From Benzoatithermus flavus (GTDB taxonomy: Bacteria > Pseudomonadota > Alphaproteobacteria > Geminicoccales > Geminicoccaceae), in contig NZ_JBBLZC010000016.1 of NCBI RefSeq assembly GCF_037908215.1, positions 1 through 64,000 on the forward strand: DNA of 64,000 nt, given 5' to 3'. Each line of letters starts with the position of its first letter. Position 1 is the stretch's first letter. A program made the translations under genes and the position numbers. Below the pieces are notes generated by a model. That model had not been told where the DNA came from and made no database searches. It saw only the letters and a list, made by a program, of their open reading frames with translations. Positions 19,393 to 27,785 of this stretch are shown here, one piece after another.

Positions 19393-19525
19393 CGGGGCAC
19401 GGTTCGTACACGGGCGTGTGACTTCCGTCGCATCCTCGGGCGGGTGCGCGATCCTTATCTAGCCGGAGGGCCAGCCAGTTCCCGACCGGTCGGCTGCCTT
19501 CCAGCATCGTCGATGGAGGTTGCGT

Positions 19526-20458
19526 GTGACGCAGCTCTTTCTCATGAAGGCGCTCTCCCGGCCACTCGGCCACGTGCCGGCGCTGCGCGATGCGCTCTGG
19601 GGCATCGAAGCCGGCCTGCTCGAGCGGATCTGGCGCCTGGCCGAGGCGCGCGATCCGGACAAGGCATCGGACCTGGGTGCCCAGATCGGCCGGCTGATCG
19701 GGCCGCACACGGTCAAGCACAAGCAGATCACGCGCAACCTCCGCATCGCCTTCCCGCATTGGCTGCCGCACCGGATCGAGGATATGGCGCTGCACACCTG
19801 GAGGCAGATTGGCCGGACCATCGCCGAGTACCCATACCTGCCACGGATCTGCGACCCTGCCGAAGGGCGGATCCGGGTCGTCGACCTGGGCGGCCTCGAT
19901 CTGGTCCGCCGCACAGGAAAGCCCGGCATCTTCGTCTCGGCGCACCTCGCCAACTGGAACGTGTCGCCCGTGGCCCTGGCCTGGTCCGGCCTGCCGCTCA
20001 CCGTCATCTACGCCAGGCAGAAGAACACCACGCTCGAGGCCAAGATCGAGCAGTGGCGCGCCGCGATCGGCTGCAGCTTCCTCGAGGTCCGGCAGGCGGG
20101 ACGGCAGATGCTGCGCGAGCTGCAGCGGGGCCGGAGCCTCGGCATCCTCATGGACCAGCGCTACGACAGGGGCGAGGAGATCCCGTTCTTCGGCATACCG
20201 GCGACGACGAGCGTGGGACCCGCGAAGCTGGCGCTGCATCTGGGTCTGCCGCTGATCCCGGTCCGGGTGCAGCGGCTGCAGGGGGCCCGGTTCGTCATCA
20301 CCTTTTTCCAGCCGATCCGGCCCGAGCCCGACCTTCCTCCGGACGAGACGGCGCGGGACATGATCCTCAAGGTCAACCGGATGTTCGAGCGCTGGATCAG
20401 GGAGACGCCCGAGCAGTGGCTGTGCGCCAAGCGGCGCTGGCCGGCGCGCTGGAAATGA
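19526..20458 (+). CDS. Lipid A lauroyl/myristoyl acyltransferase-like protein (LpxL/HtrB family)
   Basis: A 310-residue member of the LpxL/HtrB family, membrane-associated enzymes that add secondary acyl chains to lipid A. The GTG start at 19526 has GGAGG six bases before it; the in-frame TTG at 19520 directly abuts that site. Recognisable parts are FVSAHLANWNVSP in the catalytic region, SLGILMDQRYDRGEEIPFFG and TSVGPAKLALHLGLPLIPV. Most family members have HxxxxE or HxxxxD, whereas here the sixth position is Asn (HLANWN). Either activity is altered or the acceptor differs. There are no other lipid A genes nearby. Confidence 0.82.
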   Translation: MTQLFLMKALSRPLGHVPALRDALWGIEAGLLERIWRLAEARDPDKASDLGAQIGRLIGPHTVKHKQITRNLRIAFPHWLPHRIEDMALHTWRQIGRTIAEYPYLPRICDPAEGRIRVVDLGGLDLVRRTGKPGIFVSAHLANWNVSPVALAWSGLPLTVIYARQKNTTLEAKIEQWRAAIGCSFLEVRQAGRQMLRELQRGRSLGILMDQRYDRGEEIPFFGIPATTSVGPAKLALHLGLPLIPVRVQRLQGARFVITFFQPIRPEPDLPPDETARDMILKVNRMFERWIRETPEQWLCAKRRWPARWK

Positions 20459-20479
20459 GCACGGAGCGGGATCCGGACC

Positions 20480-21712
20480 TCAGCCGCTCGCGATCAGCGC
20501 CAGCCACCCCGAGGCCGCGATCAGCGAGAGGAGGGTGATCGGCACGCCGCAGCGCGCATGCTCGAGAAAGCCCAGCTCGACGCCGACCTCCTTCGCCCGC
20601 TCGACCGTGATGATGTTGGCGAGGCTGCCGACCACGAGCAGGTTGCCGGCGAGCGTGGAGACCACGGCGAGGAAATGGAGCAGGTCGGGGGTCGGGGCCG
20701 GCAGCACCTTCAAGAGCAGCACCACGAGCGGTACGTTGCCGATCGTGTTCGAGCCCAGCACCGTGAGCGGGCCGAGCAGCCAGGGCTCGGCGAGTGGAGC
20801 TCCGGCGCGCGCCAGCATCTCGACCAGCCATGCCGGCAGGCCGGTCGCTTGCAGGGCGTGCGTCACCACGAACAGGCCGCCGAACAGGATCAGGAGGTGC
20901 CAGTCGACCAGGGCCAAGATACGCTTGGTCGAGAGGCGGCGGCTCACCAGGAGCACGCCGGCGACCAGCAGCACCCCTTCCGCCTGCGGCAATGGCGTCG
21001 CGAACAGAACGAGAAGCGCTGCCGTGGCGACGAGCGCCTTCAGGAGCCCGCCACGGTCGGGAGCGGGCACCTGCTCCGGCAGGCCGTGGCGCGAGCGCGG
21101 GTCCTGGAGGACGAAGCGCCTGCGCCAGACCGCGAGCACCACGAGGTAGCTGACGGCCATGCCGACCGCTGCGGGCGGACCGCAGGCGGCGAGGAATGCC
21201 CAGAAGTCGAGATGGCCGCGCTGGCCGATCAGGATGTTCTGCGGATTGCCGATGATCGTGGCGGCCGAGCCGGCATTGGCGGCCGCGGCGAGCGCTATCA
21301 GGAACGGTCGCGGATCGAGCCCACGCCTGAGCAGGCCCGTGGCCAGCATCGGCGTCATGGCGAACACGACCACGTCGTTCGCGAGCACGGCCGATAGCAG
21401 GCCTGCTGTTGTCACGGTGAGCAGGAGCAGCTGTTTCGGGCCAGCAGGGCTCAGCGCCAGCCGTCGCGAGCACCAGGCATAGAAGCCGCAGGCCGCGAAC
21501 TGCGAGGAGAGCACCATGAGCCCGAACAGGACGACGAGCGTGGGCACGTCGATCGCGTTTCGCGCCTCCTCCGGGCTGATGGCGCCAGCGAGGACGAGCA
21601 CGATGGCGCCGAGGAGCGCGATGCCGGTGCGGTCGATCATGAGCCCAGGCCAGCGACCGAGCGCCATGCCGAGATACACGGCGACGAAGACGGTGAGGAC
21701 GAGCAAGGTCAT
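20480..21712 (-). CDS. SLC13/ArsB-like anion transporter
   Basis: A 410-residue polytopic membrane protein of the ion-transporter superfamily (DASS/ArsB/CitMHS type), with about 10-12 hydrophobic segments. Two similar halves show the family pattern: TTAGLLSAVLANDVVVFAMT then AANAGSAATIIGNPQNILIG in the first, and LGSNTIGNVPLVVLLLKVL then GNLLVVGSLANIITVERAKE in the second. These re-entrant loops bind the anion and cation. Substrates in the family include dicarboxylates, sulfate and arsenite; I cannot choose. The gene is convergent with the acyltransferase gene, 21 bases apart. Confidence 0.87.
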   Translation of the reverse strand: MTLLVLTVFVAVYLGMALGRWPGLMIDRTGIALLGAIVLVLAGAISPEEARNAIDVPTLVVLFGLMVLSSQFAACGFYAWCSRRLALSPAGPKQLLLLTVTTAGLLSAVLANDVVVFAMTPMLATGLLRRGLDPRPFLIALAAAANAGSAATIIGNPQNILIGQRGHLDFWAFLAACGPPAAVGMAVSYLVVLAVWRRRFVLQDPRSRHGLPEQVPAPDRGGLLKALVATAALLVLFATPLPQAEGVLLVAGVLLVSRRLSTKRILALVDWHLLILFGGLFVVTHALQATGLPAWLVEMLARAGAPLAEPWLLGPLTVLGSNTIGNVPLVVLLLKVLPAPTPDLLHFLAVVSTLAGNLLVVGSLANIITVERAKEVGVELGFLEHARCGVPITLLSLIAASGWLALIASG

Positions 21713-22015
21713 GCGCGCTCAAGCACGCCGGCCCGACCTTTTGTCAACCCCGGAGTCTGGCCTCCCCCGCGATTCGGGGCAGGGCACGCGCGTGCGTAAC
21801 GTGCTCGCGCATCCGCGGCTGCCAGAGCCGCCACAGCCGCTCGAGGTGATGGGCTCTCCCGTCCCGCCCCTCTCGAAACGAGCAAGACGTTAGATGTTAT
21901 TCTACCTCGATGCGAATTTCGACTCGTCAGCGCCTTTTGGTTGATGTATGAATCGCGCGTGTTCGCCTGAAAGAAACCGGGCGCAAGCGAAGAAACGCCT
22001 CAAGGAAAAGAAACA
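21713..22015. other. Intergenic region between divergent anion-transporter and GH26-like genes
   Basis: No gene seen. The part from about 21890 to 21960 is noticeably richer in A and T than the surroundings and probably holds the promoter of the secreted enzyme gene. AAGGA before 22016 is its likely ribosome site. Confidence 0.4.
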
Positions 22016-23212
22016 ATGCCATGCATGCTGCGGGGGAGAAAACTCCCCAGCGAGGGCAGTCGCACACGCGTGTCGGCCCTGCTCTCGACCTTGCTGTTGG
22101 CCAGTACTGCCACGGCTGCTCTGGCGGCAACCGGCGGCCAGCCGACGGCTCCGGCGCTCCTCGACCCGAGACCGCCGGCCTCATCTACCCTCGCGCTGCC
22201 CGAATTGGCCGGCAGCAGCTCGTCGGAGGCTAACGGCCCGACAGTGATCATGGCGGCGGTCGCGTCCGCGACGAAAGTATCCACCCTACCGAAGTTCGCC
22301 TACAAGGGCAGCCTCTCCGGCCTGCCGTGGGCCTCGGGCGGCACCGGCAGCCCCGACGCCTTCGAGGCCTATCGCGGCCGCCGCCTCGACGTGCGCACGG
22401 GCTATCTCACCATCCGCTACGGCTGGACCGAGATGACCCAGCTCGCCTGGGTCAGCGGCTATGTGGCCGCCGGTGCCCAGCCGGTGCTCGCGGTCGGCCT
22501 CCTGCCCGAGAGCGCGCGCGGCCAGCTCGCCCAGTGCGCCAACGGCGCCTTCGACGCCCACATCCGCGAGATCGGCCAGGATATCGTCATGGAAGGGGCC
22601 GGCAACGCCATCCTGCGGCTGGGCTGGGAGGCCAACCGCATGGGCGACTTCCCCTGGGCGATTCGAGTCGCGGGCGATGCTGGTCCCTTCAAGGGCTGCT
22701 TCCGCCGCTGGGTCCAAGTCCTGCGCACGGTGCCGGGGCAGTCCTTCAGCTTCGACTGGAACATGGGAGCACAGGGCAACCTGCCCTACCACGTCGACCA
22801 GATCTATCCCGGCAACGACTACGTCGACATCATCGGCGTGCAGTACTACGACCGCTGCCCGCCGGCTTTGACCCAGGCCGACTGGGACAAGCGCTACAAC
22901 TCGTACAACACCACGACCGGCAGCCCGTACGGGCTCGGCAAGTGGCTGGCCTACGCCAGGTCCAAGGGCAAGAGGCTCTCCGTGCCCGAGTGGGGTATCG
23001 GTGGTCCCAGCACCGCCTGCGCCAGGCCCGGCGTCGACAATCCGCTGTTCGTCGAGAACATGTTCCGGTTCTTCCGGGCCAATGCCGCCTCGATCGCCTA
23101 CGAGGCCTACTTCAACGGGACGTCGCCGACGGGCTCGTATCAGCTCTACCCGGCGGATGCGAACCCGCTGTCCTCGGCCCGGTACAAGGCCCTTTGGGGA
23201 CCCACGAGCTGA
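22016..23212 (+). CDS. Secreted glycoside hydrolase, GH26-like
   Basis: A 398-residue protein with an N-terminal signal peptide: basic start, hydrophobic VSALLSTLLLASTATAALA and a likely cut after ALA near residue 38. A Pro/Ser/Ala-rich stretch of about 50 residues leads into a TIM-barrel-like domain. RLGWEANRMGDFPWAI resembles the acid/base region of GH26-type enzymes (R..HE/WE), and LSVPEWGIGG near residue 325 resembles the nucleophile strand. Four cysteines in the mature part could form disulfides. A role in cutting a mannan-like or other polysaccharide outside the cytoplasm is inferred. No transport or other carbohydrate genes are adjacent. Confidence 0.7.
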   Translation: MPCMLRGRKLPSEGSRTRVSALLSTLLLASTATAALAATGGQPTAPALLDPRPPASSTLALPELAGSSSSEANGPTVIMAAVASATKVSTLPKFAYKGSLSGLPWASGGTGSPDAFEAYRGRRLDVRTGYLTIRYGWTEMTQLAWVSGYVAAGAQPVLAVGLLPESARGQLAQCANGAFDAHIREIGQDIVMEGAGNAILRLGWEANRMGDFPWAIRVAGDAGPFKGCFRRWVQVLRTVPGQSFSFDWNMGAQGNLPYHVDQIYPGNDYVDIIGVQYYDRCPPALTQADWDKRYNSYNTTTGSPYGLGKWLAYARSKGKRLSVPEWGIGGPSTACARPGVDNPLFVENMFRFFRANAASIAYEAYFNGTSPTGSYQLYPADANPLSSARYKALWGPTS

Positions 23213-23247
23213 TCTCTCGCGTCCGGACTCCGAGGGGTCGGCGCTTC

Positions 23248-23275
23248 TGCTGCGTCGGTCGTCGCCGACGCAGCA
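23248..23275. terminator. Bidirectional terminator-like hairpin
   Basis: TGCTGCGTCGG (23248-23258) and CCGACGCAGCA (23265-23275) make a perfect 11-bp stem with a 6-base loop between the convergent GH26-like and SleB genes. No T-run is present on either side. Confidence 0.6.
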
Positions 23276-23302
23276 CGGGGTCCGGGTGCCGCCGGCTCCG
23301 TA

Positions 23303-23821
23303 TCAGCGACTGGCCCACATGACGGCGCCATAGGGCTTGCGCTGCGGCCTGGGCAGCCGATCGGCCCGGGCATAGAAGAGGTGACGGCCGATCTGCGTCG
23401 AGGCGGCGATCTTGTCGCCGAGAACGGTGTGGCCGACATCGGCGCCGTTGAACCACAACGCCCCATGCGTCGGATCGGCCGGCGGCTCCTTCAGGAGCCG
23501 CTCCGCGAGTGCCAGAGCCTGCCGCCAGGCTCCGCGCTCGGTCGGCGGTCCGGCCTCGCCGTTGCACACCCAGCTGAACTGGCAGCCCTGGTAGACGATC
23601 TCCTGCACCGTCTTGGGAAAGCTCTCGTCGGCCATGCGATTGAGAACCACCCAGCCGACGGCGAGCATGCCCTTGCGCCCCTCCCCTTTGGCCTCGTGGT
23701 ACATGGTCAATGCAAGAGCCTGAACCGCGCGAGGATCGGGCTCGTCAGCGCCGGCGCGGGCGGCCATCGGGGCGACGATCGCGAACACGCAGGCCAGAGC
23801 AGCGGCGAGAGGCCGTCGCAT
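23303..23821 (-). CDS. Cell wall hydrolase, SleB family
   Basis: A 172-residue exported enzyme of the SleB/Hydrolase_2 family, which acts on peptidoglycan. The N-terminus MRRPLAAALACVFAIVAPMA, followed by ARAGA, is a clear signal peptide. The catalytic domain has TMYHEAKGEGRKGMLAVGWV (with the conserved Glu) and VVLNRMADESFPKTVQEIVY, FSWVCNGE and DPTHGALWFNGADV. Length is typical of alphaproteobacterial members. It probably works in the periplasm during wall growth or remodelling. The gene stands alone. Confidence 0.9.
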   Translation of the reverse strand: MRRPLAAALACVFAIVAPMAARAGADEPDPRAVQALALTMYHEAKGEGRKGMLAVGWVVLNRMADESFPKTVQEIVYQGCQFSWVCNGEAGPPTERGAWRQALALAERLLKEPPADPTHGALWFNGADVGHTVLGDKIAASTQIGRHLFYARADRLPRPQRKPYGAVMWASR

Positions 23822-24168
23822 GCAGAGGGTCTCCTGTGGTTGTTGTCGTTCTCCGACGTGCGCGGGACGTTAACCACAGCAGCCACATGCACAACCCGGG
23901 ACGACCGGTATATCGCCGACCTGCGTCAACTTGCCTCAGGCAGAGGCTCTTGCATTTTTCGTTGCTTAATCAACACGGATATTGTGTCGCTGTGACCACG
24001 CTAGAGGTGAACACCTAGCCATTCCGCCGATCGTGCCGGTTCGAATCTGTGGCTTGGGCGCCTCAATCGCCCAAAGGTTGAGAAGATGCCGTATGCCTCC
24101 GGGGCGAGCGCTCCGGAACGGCGCAGCAAGCCGTGCCGCCGTCTGGAGCACCCAGCCGGTGGATCCGC
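23822..24168. other. Intergenic region upstream of the SleB gene
   Basis: No gene seen. About 23945-24010 is AT-rich, and a short palindrome AGGTG-AA-CACCT lies at 24005-24016. The segment near 24038 (GGTTCGAATC) looks like a tRNA T-loop, but its flanks do not pair and no tRNA can be built. Confidence 0.4.
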
Positions 24169-24999
24169 TCAGGTGGGATCCCATGCCGGCACGGAACCGC
24201 CGACGGCGACGATCCGGCCCTCCGGCTTGCCCAAAGCCGCGATCTCGACCATCTCGGGCTCGCTCAAGCTGAAGTCGAAGATCTGGAAGTTCGCACGGGC
24301 GTGCTCGACGCGCGAGGAGCGCGGGATCGCCACGACTCCCTCCTGCTGCACGAGCCAGCGCAGCGCCACCTGCCCCGCCGTCTTGCCATGACGCTGCGCG
24401 ATCCGGGCGAGGGTCGGGTCCTCGAACACCCGGCCTCGGGCGAGGGGACAATAGGCGGTGAGCGCCATGCCGTTCGTCCGGCAGGCCTCGAGCACCGTGC
24501 GCTGGCTCAGGAAAGGATGGTATTCGACCTGGTTGGTCGCGAGCGGGTGGCTGCTGAGCCGCATCGCCTCGACGAGCATGGCGGCGGTGAAGTTGCTGAC
24601 GCCGATGTGCCGGGCCCAGCCGCGCTCGGCGCAATCGTTCAGCGCCACCATGGTCTCGGGCAGCGGCACATCGGGGTTGGGCCAGTGGAGAAGCAGGAGA
24701 TCGACCGCGTCGAGCTGAAGCTTCTCGAGGCTTTCTACGACCGAGCGCTGCAGATCACCGCTCCGAAAGCGGTCGGGCCAGATCTTGGTGGTGACGAACA
24801 GCTCGTCCCGCTTCAACCCCGAAGCGCGGAGCGCTGCCCCGACCTCGGCCTCGTTGCCGTACATCTGCGCCGTGTCGATGTGGCGATAGCCGATCTCGAG
24901 CGCCGCCTCGACCATGTGCCGCGCCTGAGCGTCGCGCAGCTCCCAGGTGCCGAAGCCGAGCGCGGGAATCGGAGCGCCGTTGCCGTTGACCTTGTGCAT
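24169..24999 (-). CDS. Aldo/keto reductase, 2,5-diketo-D-gluconate reductase-like
   Basis: A 276-residue NADPH-dependent oxidoreductase of the AKR superfamily. The catalytic tetrad is visible: Asp and Tyr in HIDTAQMYGNE, Lys in VTTKIW and His in LLLLHWPNPD. The family's cofactor region appears as VVAIPRSSRVEHARANFQIF. Length matches AKR5-type enzymes such as 2,5-diketogluconate or methylglyoxal reductases. It is cytoplasmic. It is alone downstream of the bfd-bfr pair on the same strand, about 100 bases away. Substrate unknown. Confidence 0.92.
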   Translation of the reverse strand: MHKVNGNGAPIPALGFGTWELRDAQARHMVEAALEIGYRHIDTAQMYGNEAEVGAALRASGLKRDELFVTTKIWPDRFRSGDLQRSVVESLEKLQLDAVDLLLLHWPNPDVPLPETMVALNDCAERGWARHIGVSNFTAAMLVEAMRLSSHPLATNQVEYHPFLSQRTVLEACRTNGMALTAYCPLARGRVFEDPTLARIAQRHGKTAGQVALRWLVQQEGVVAIPRSSRVEHARANFQIFDFSLSEPEMVEIAALGKPEGRIVAVGGSVPAWDPT

Positions 25000-25104
25000 G
25001 CCTCAACTCCTCCTCGGATCCGGGCTAGGCTGAACCAGGATGAGGGGTCGCTCAAGGCCACCGAACGCGCAGAAGCTCCGCAGGCGACGCAACGCCGGAC
25101 CGGC

Positions 25105-25584
25105 TCAGACCTGGCTCTGGCCGAAGTTCTCGATGCCGATCTGATCGATGAGGTCGAGGTCGGTGCGGTAGTTGTCCTGGTGCCTCTCCTCGTCCTCGAG
25201 GATGTCGATCAGGAGATCGCGCGTGACGAAATCGTTGGCGTCCTCGCAAATCTTGATCGCGGCTCGATATTGGGCGATCCCCTCGAGCTCGAGGCGGAGA
25301 TCGCACTCGATGACCTCCTTGAGATTCTCGCCGATGTAGAGCTTGCCCAGGTCCTGGAGGTTCGGCAGGCCGCCCAGGAGCAGGATGCGCTGGATCAGCC
25401 GGTCGGCGTGCCGCATCTCCTCGATCGATTCCTCGTACTCGGCCTTGCCGCGCTTGTGGAAGCCCCAGTCCTGGAGCATGCGCGCATGCAGAAAGTACTG
25501 GTTGATCGCGGTCAGCTCGCCCTTGAGGCCCTCGTTCAGGGCGGCCAGCACCTTCGGGTCACCGGTGAGCGCTTTTCTTACCAT
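25105..25584 (-). CDS. bfr: Bacterioferritin
   Basis: A 159-residue iron-storage subunit forming 24-mers that oxidise Fe(II) and store the mineral. Ferroxidase ligands are in place: Glu18 (LNEGLKGELTAINQY region), Glu and His in EEMRHADRL, then ECDLRLELEGIAQY and ILEDEERHQD. The Met before the His-Ala (EEMRHAD) is the usual haem axial ligand. The gene is 60 bases downstream of bfd on the same strand, which is the standard partner for iron release. Two Irr-like boxes lie upstream of bfd. Confidence 0.97.
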   Translation of the reverse strand: MVRKALTGDPKVLAALNEGLKGELTAINQYFLHARMLQDWGFHKRGKAEYEESIEEMRHADRLIQRILLLGGLPNLQDLGKLYIGENLKEVIECDLRLELEGIAQYRAAIKICEDANDFVTRDLLIDILEDEERHQDNYRTDLDLIDQIGIENFGQSQV

Positions 25585-25644
25585 GCCGAGCTTCCCTGGC
25601 TGCTGCGCTGAGGAAGCTAGGAGCTAACCCGAAGTTCCGGTCTG

Positions 25645-25887
25645 TCAAGCGGCAGCCGCGGTCGGGACGGCGACGGTCTCCTCGCGAGCACAGGCGGCGC
25701 AGCTTCCGGAGACCGGCGGCTGTGGGGCGTGGGCCGCGAAGATCTCGCGCATCATCGGCACGCAGCGGCCGCAGCGGACCTGACAGCCGTTCAGCCGGTA
25801 GATGCAACCGACGTTGCGAGCCTCCCCGCTCGCGGCGGTCTCGCGGCAGACCTTGTCGCGCAAGCCGTTGCACACGCAGACGATCAT
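25645..25887 (-). CDS. bfd: Bacterioferritin-associated ferredoxin
   Basis: An 80-residue [2Fe-2S] protein that donates electrons to bacterioferritin for iron release. The four cluster cysteines are in MIVCVCNGL (Cys4, Cys6) and VRCGRCVPMM. The Bfd core ends near residue 56, and a variable tail with two more cysteines (GSCAACAREE) follows. I chose ATG 25887 because homologues start MIVC; an upstream in-frame start would add 26 unlikely residues. It forms a bfd-bfr operon. A paralogue lies at 49393-49623, about 70 percent identical over the core by eye. Confidence 0.93.
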   Translation of the reverse strand: MIVCVCNGLRDKVCRETAASGEARNVGCIYRLNGCQVRCGRCVPMMREIFAAHAPQPPVSGSCAACAREETVAVPTAAAA

Positions 25888-25966
25888 CAGGCACTCACTC
25901 TCGCGGTCCGGCCAGCCTGTAGCATCCGGATGCATCCGGGGCAAACGAAACTTTGCCGCAGTCAAT

Positions 25967-26008
25967 TTGGAACAATTTCAGAGAGATATTCTTCTTGGAA
26001 TTATTTCA
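25967..26008. promoter_or_regulatory. Tandem Irr-like (iron control) boxes before bfd-bfr
   Basis: Two near-copies of one partly palindromic 14-mer lie 28 bases apart: TTGGAACAATTTCA (25967-25980) and TTGGAATTATTTCA (25995-26008). Each fits TTGGAA-NWA-TTTCA. This resembles the alphaproteobacterial iron control element bound by Irr (TTTAGAA-N3-TTCTAAA). They sit 80-120 bases before the bfd start inside an AT-rich island, as expected for an iron- or haem-responsive operator. Confidence 0.55.
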
Positions 26009-26273
26009 AATCCATCTCGGGGTATCACCTCGTTGTCATGGTAATTGTCGCACCCGATTCCCTCAACTGGCGCGTTATCCATTGCTCGAGCCGTCACCTT
26101 GCGAGATGCAGTCCCCGCCGGCACCTCTGCCGTGCCTCGGATGGTGAGCATGAGCGCTCTTCGCGAGGCTTCGCTGCACGAATGAGGGTTTCTCCCGTCC
26201 CGCCGTCGGCCTATCTCAGCGCTGTCGGCCGGAACGGCCGATGCGGCCGGACAGCGAGGAGGAGGGATAGGCC

Positions 26274-27254
26274 ATGGAGTATGTCCGTCTCGGCAATACG
26301 GGCCTGCAGGTATCGCGGCTGTGCCTCGGCTGCATGACCTACGGCGATCCGGGCTGGCGCGAGTGGGTCCTGGACGAGGCGGCGAGCCGTCCCTTCATCA
26401 AGGAGGCGCTGGAGGCCGGCATCAACTTCTTCGACACGGCCGACATGTACAGCCTCGGGCGCAGCGAGGAGATCCTGGGCCGAGCGCTCAAAGACATGGC
26501 GCGGCGCGACGAGGTGGTGATCGCGACCAAGCTCTACAACCCGATGGGCCCGAAGCCGACGCAAAGAGGGCTCTCGCGCAAGCACGTCATGGAGGCGATC
26601 GACGCGTCCTTGAAGCGCCTCGGCACCGATTATGTCGATCTCTGGATCATCCACCGCTTCGACTACGCGACCCCGGTCGAGGAGACGGTGGAAGCGCTCT
26701 CGGACGTGGTGAAGGCCGGCAAGGCGCTCTATCTCGGCGCCTCCTCGATGTGGGCCTGGCAGTTCATGAAGATGCTGGGCCTGCAGCGCGCCAGAGGCCT
26801 CGCCCCCTTCGTCTCGATGCAGAACTATCTGAACCTCGTCTACCGCGAGGAGGAGCGCGAGATGCTTCCTCTCTGCCGGTCCGAGGGGATCGCGGTCACA
26901 CCCTGGAGCCCTCTGGCCCGCGGCTTTCTCGCCGGCAGCAAGCCCAGGGAGGGAGCTTCCACCACCCGTGCCCGCACCGATTCCTACCAGCAAGCGCTTG
27001 GCCTCGGCTCCGAGCAGGACTACACGATCCTGGAGCGTGTCGAGGAGATCGCGCGCCGACTCGGCGTCAAGCCGGCCCAGGTGGCGCTCGCCTGGGTTCT
27101 GGGTGTTCCGGGCGTCACCGCGCCGATCGTCGGCGCCTCCAAGCCGCACCATCTGAAGGACGCCTTGGGAGCGCTCGAGATCACGCTCGACGCCGAGACC
27201 CGCGCCTTCCTCGAAGAACCCTACCGGCCCCGCCCCGTCTCGGGGCACACCTGA
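26274..27254 (+). CDS. Aldo/keto reductase, YajO/AKR11-like
   Basis: A 326-residue NADPH-dependent AKR. Catalytic residues are in FFDTADMYSLGRSEEIL (Asp, Tyr), VIATKLYNPMG (Lys) and LWIIHRFD (His). The C-terminal cofactor region reads VTAPIVGASKPHHLKDAL. AGGAGG precedes the ATG. The branch includes YajO-like enzymes that reduce aldehydes or sugar-related carbonyls, but the substrate cannot be told from sequence. The YcgN-family gene follows within 20 bases and may be cotranscribed. Confidence 0.92.
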   Translation: MEYVRLGNTGLQVSRLCLGCMTYGDPGWREWVLDEAASRPFIKEALEAGINFFDTADMYSLGRSEEILGRALKDMARRDEVVIATKLYNPMGPKPTQRGLSRKHVMEAIDASLKRLGTDYVDLWIIHRFDYATPVEETVEALSDVVKAGKALYLGASSMWAWQFMKMLGLQRARGLAPFVSMQNYLNLVYREEEREMLPLCRSEGIAVTPWSPLARGFLAGSKPREGASTTRARTDSYQQALGLGSEQDYTILERVEEIARRLGVKPAQVALAWVLGVPGVTAPIVGASKPHHLKDALGALEITLDAETRAFLEEPYRPRPVSGHT

Positions 27255-27271
27255 CCGTCGAGAGACTACCC

Positions 27272-27721
27272 TTGACCTGCCGGACGAATCGCAAGCAGCG
27301 TTCCTATTTCTGGCGCGAGAAGCCGATCGAGCAGATGACCGAGGCCGAATGGGAGTCGCTTTGCGACGGTTGCGGGCTGTGCTGCCAGATCCGGGTCGAG
27401 GACGTGGATACCGGCGAGATAGCGCTGTCGGACGCCGCCTGCCGGCTGCTCGACCTCTGCACGCACCGCTGCAAGGACTACGAGCACCGTCAGGAGCGCG
27501 TGCCCGACTGCGTCAAGGTGACGCCCGAGAACGTCCGCTCGCTGAATTGGCTGCCGCACACCTGCGCCTACCGACTCGTCGCCTTCGGCCACGATCTGCC
27601 GCGCTGGCACCATCTCGTCTGCGGCGATCCCGAACGGGTCCACACGGTGGGCCCCTCGATGCGCGGCTGCCTCGTGAGTGAGGACGAGGTGGAGTGGCCT
27701 GCGCTGGACGACCCCGAATAA
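27272..27721 (+). CDS. YcgN-family cysteine-cluster protein
   Basis: A 149-residue protein with the conserved start region FWREKPIEQMTEAEWESLCD, then GCGLCCQIRVEDVDTGEIAL, and cysteines in LCTHRCKDYEHR, VPDCVKVTPEN and PHTCAYR. The CxxC-rich pattern suggests metal or Fe-S binding. The function is not established. The best start is TTG 27272, which keeps the family N-terminus, with GAGAG about nine bases upstream. No ATG or GTG is suitably placed. A hairpin follows the stop. Confidence 0.87.
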   Translation: MTCRTNRKQRSYFWREKPIEQMTEAEWESLCDGCGLCCQIRVEDVDTGEIALSDAACRLLDLCTHRCKDYEHRQERVPDCVKVTPENVRSLNWLPHTCAYRLVAFGHDLPRWHHLVCGDPERVHTVGPSMRGCLVSEDEVEWPALDDPE

Positions 27722-27726
27722 CAGCA

Positions 27727-27753
27727 ACGCCCGGGCCGAAGCGACCCGGGCGT
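27727..27753. terminator. Terminator-like hairpin between YcgN-family gene and rpsU
   Basis: ACGCCCGGG (27727-27735) and CCCGGGCGT (27745-27753) form a perfect 9-bp stem with a 9-base loop, placed between convergent stops. No T-run follows on the plus strand; TGCTGTTATT follows on the minus strand. Confidence 0.6.
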
Positions 27754-27785
27754 CGTTGTCATCGCTTGCCACCTGCGCGAGGAGC

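Noticed and set aside
24038..24047. tRNA T-loop-like GGTTCGAATC
   Set aside because: The five bases on either side do not pair and no acceptor stem or anticodon arm can be found.
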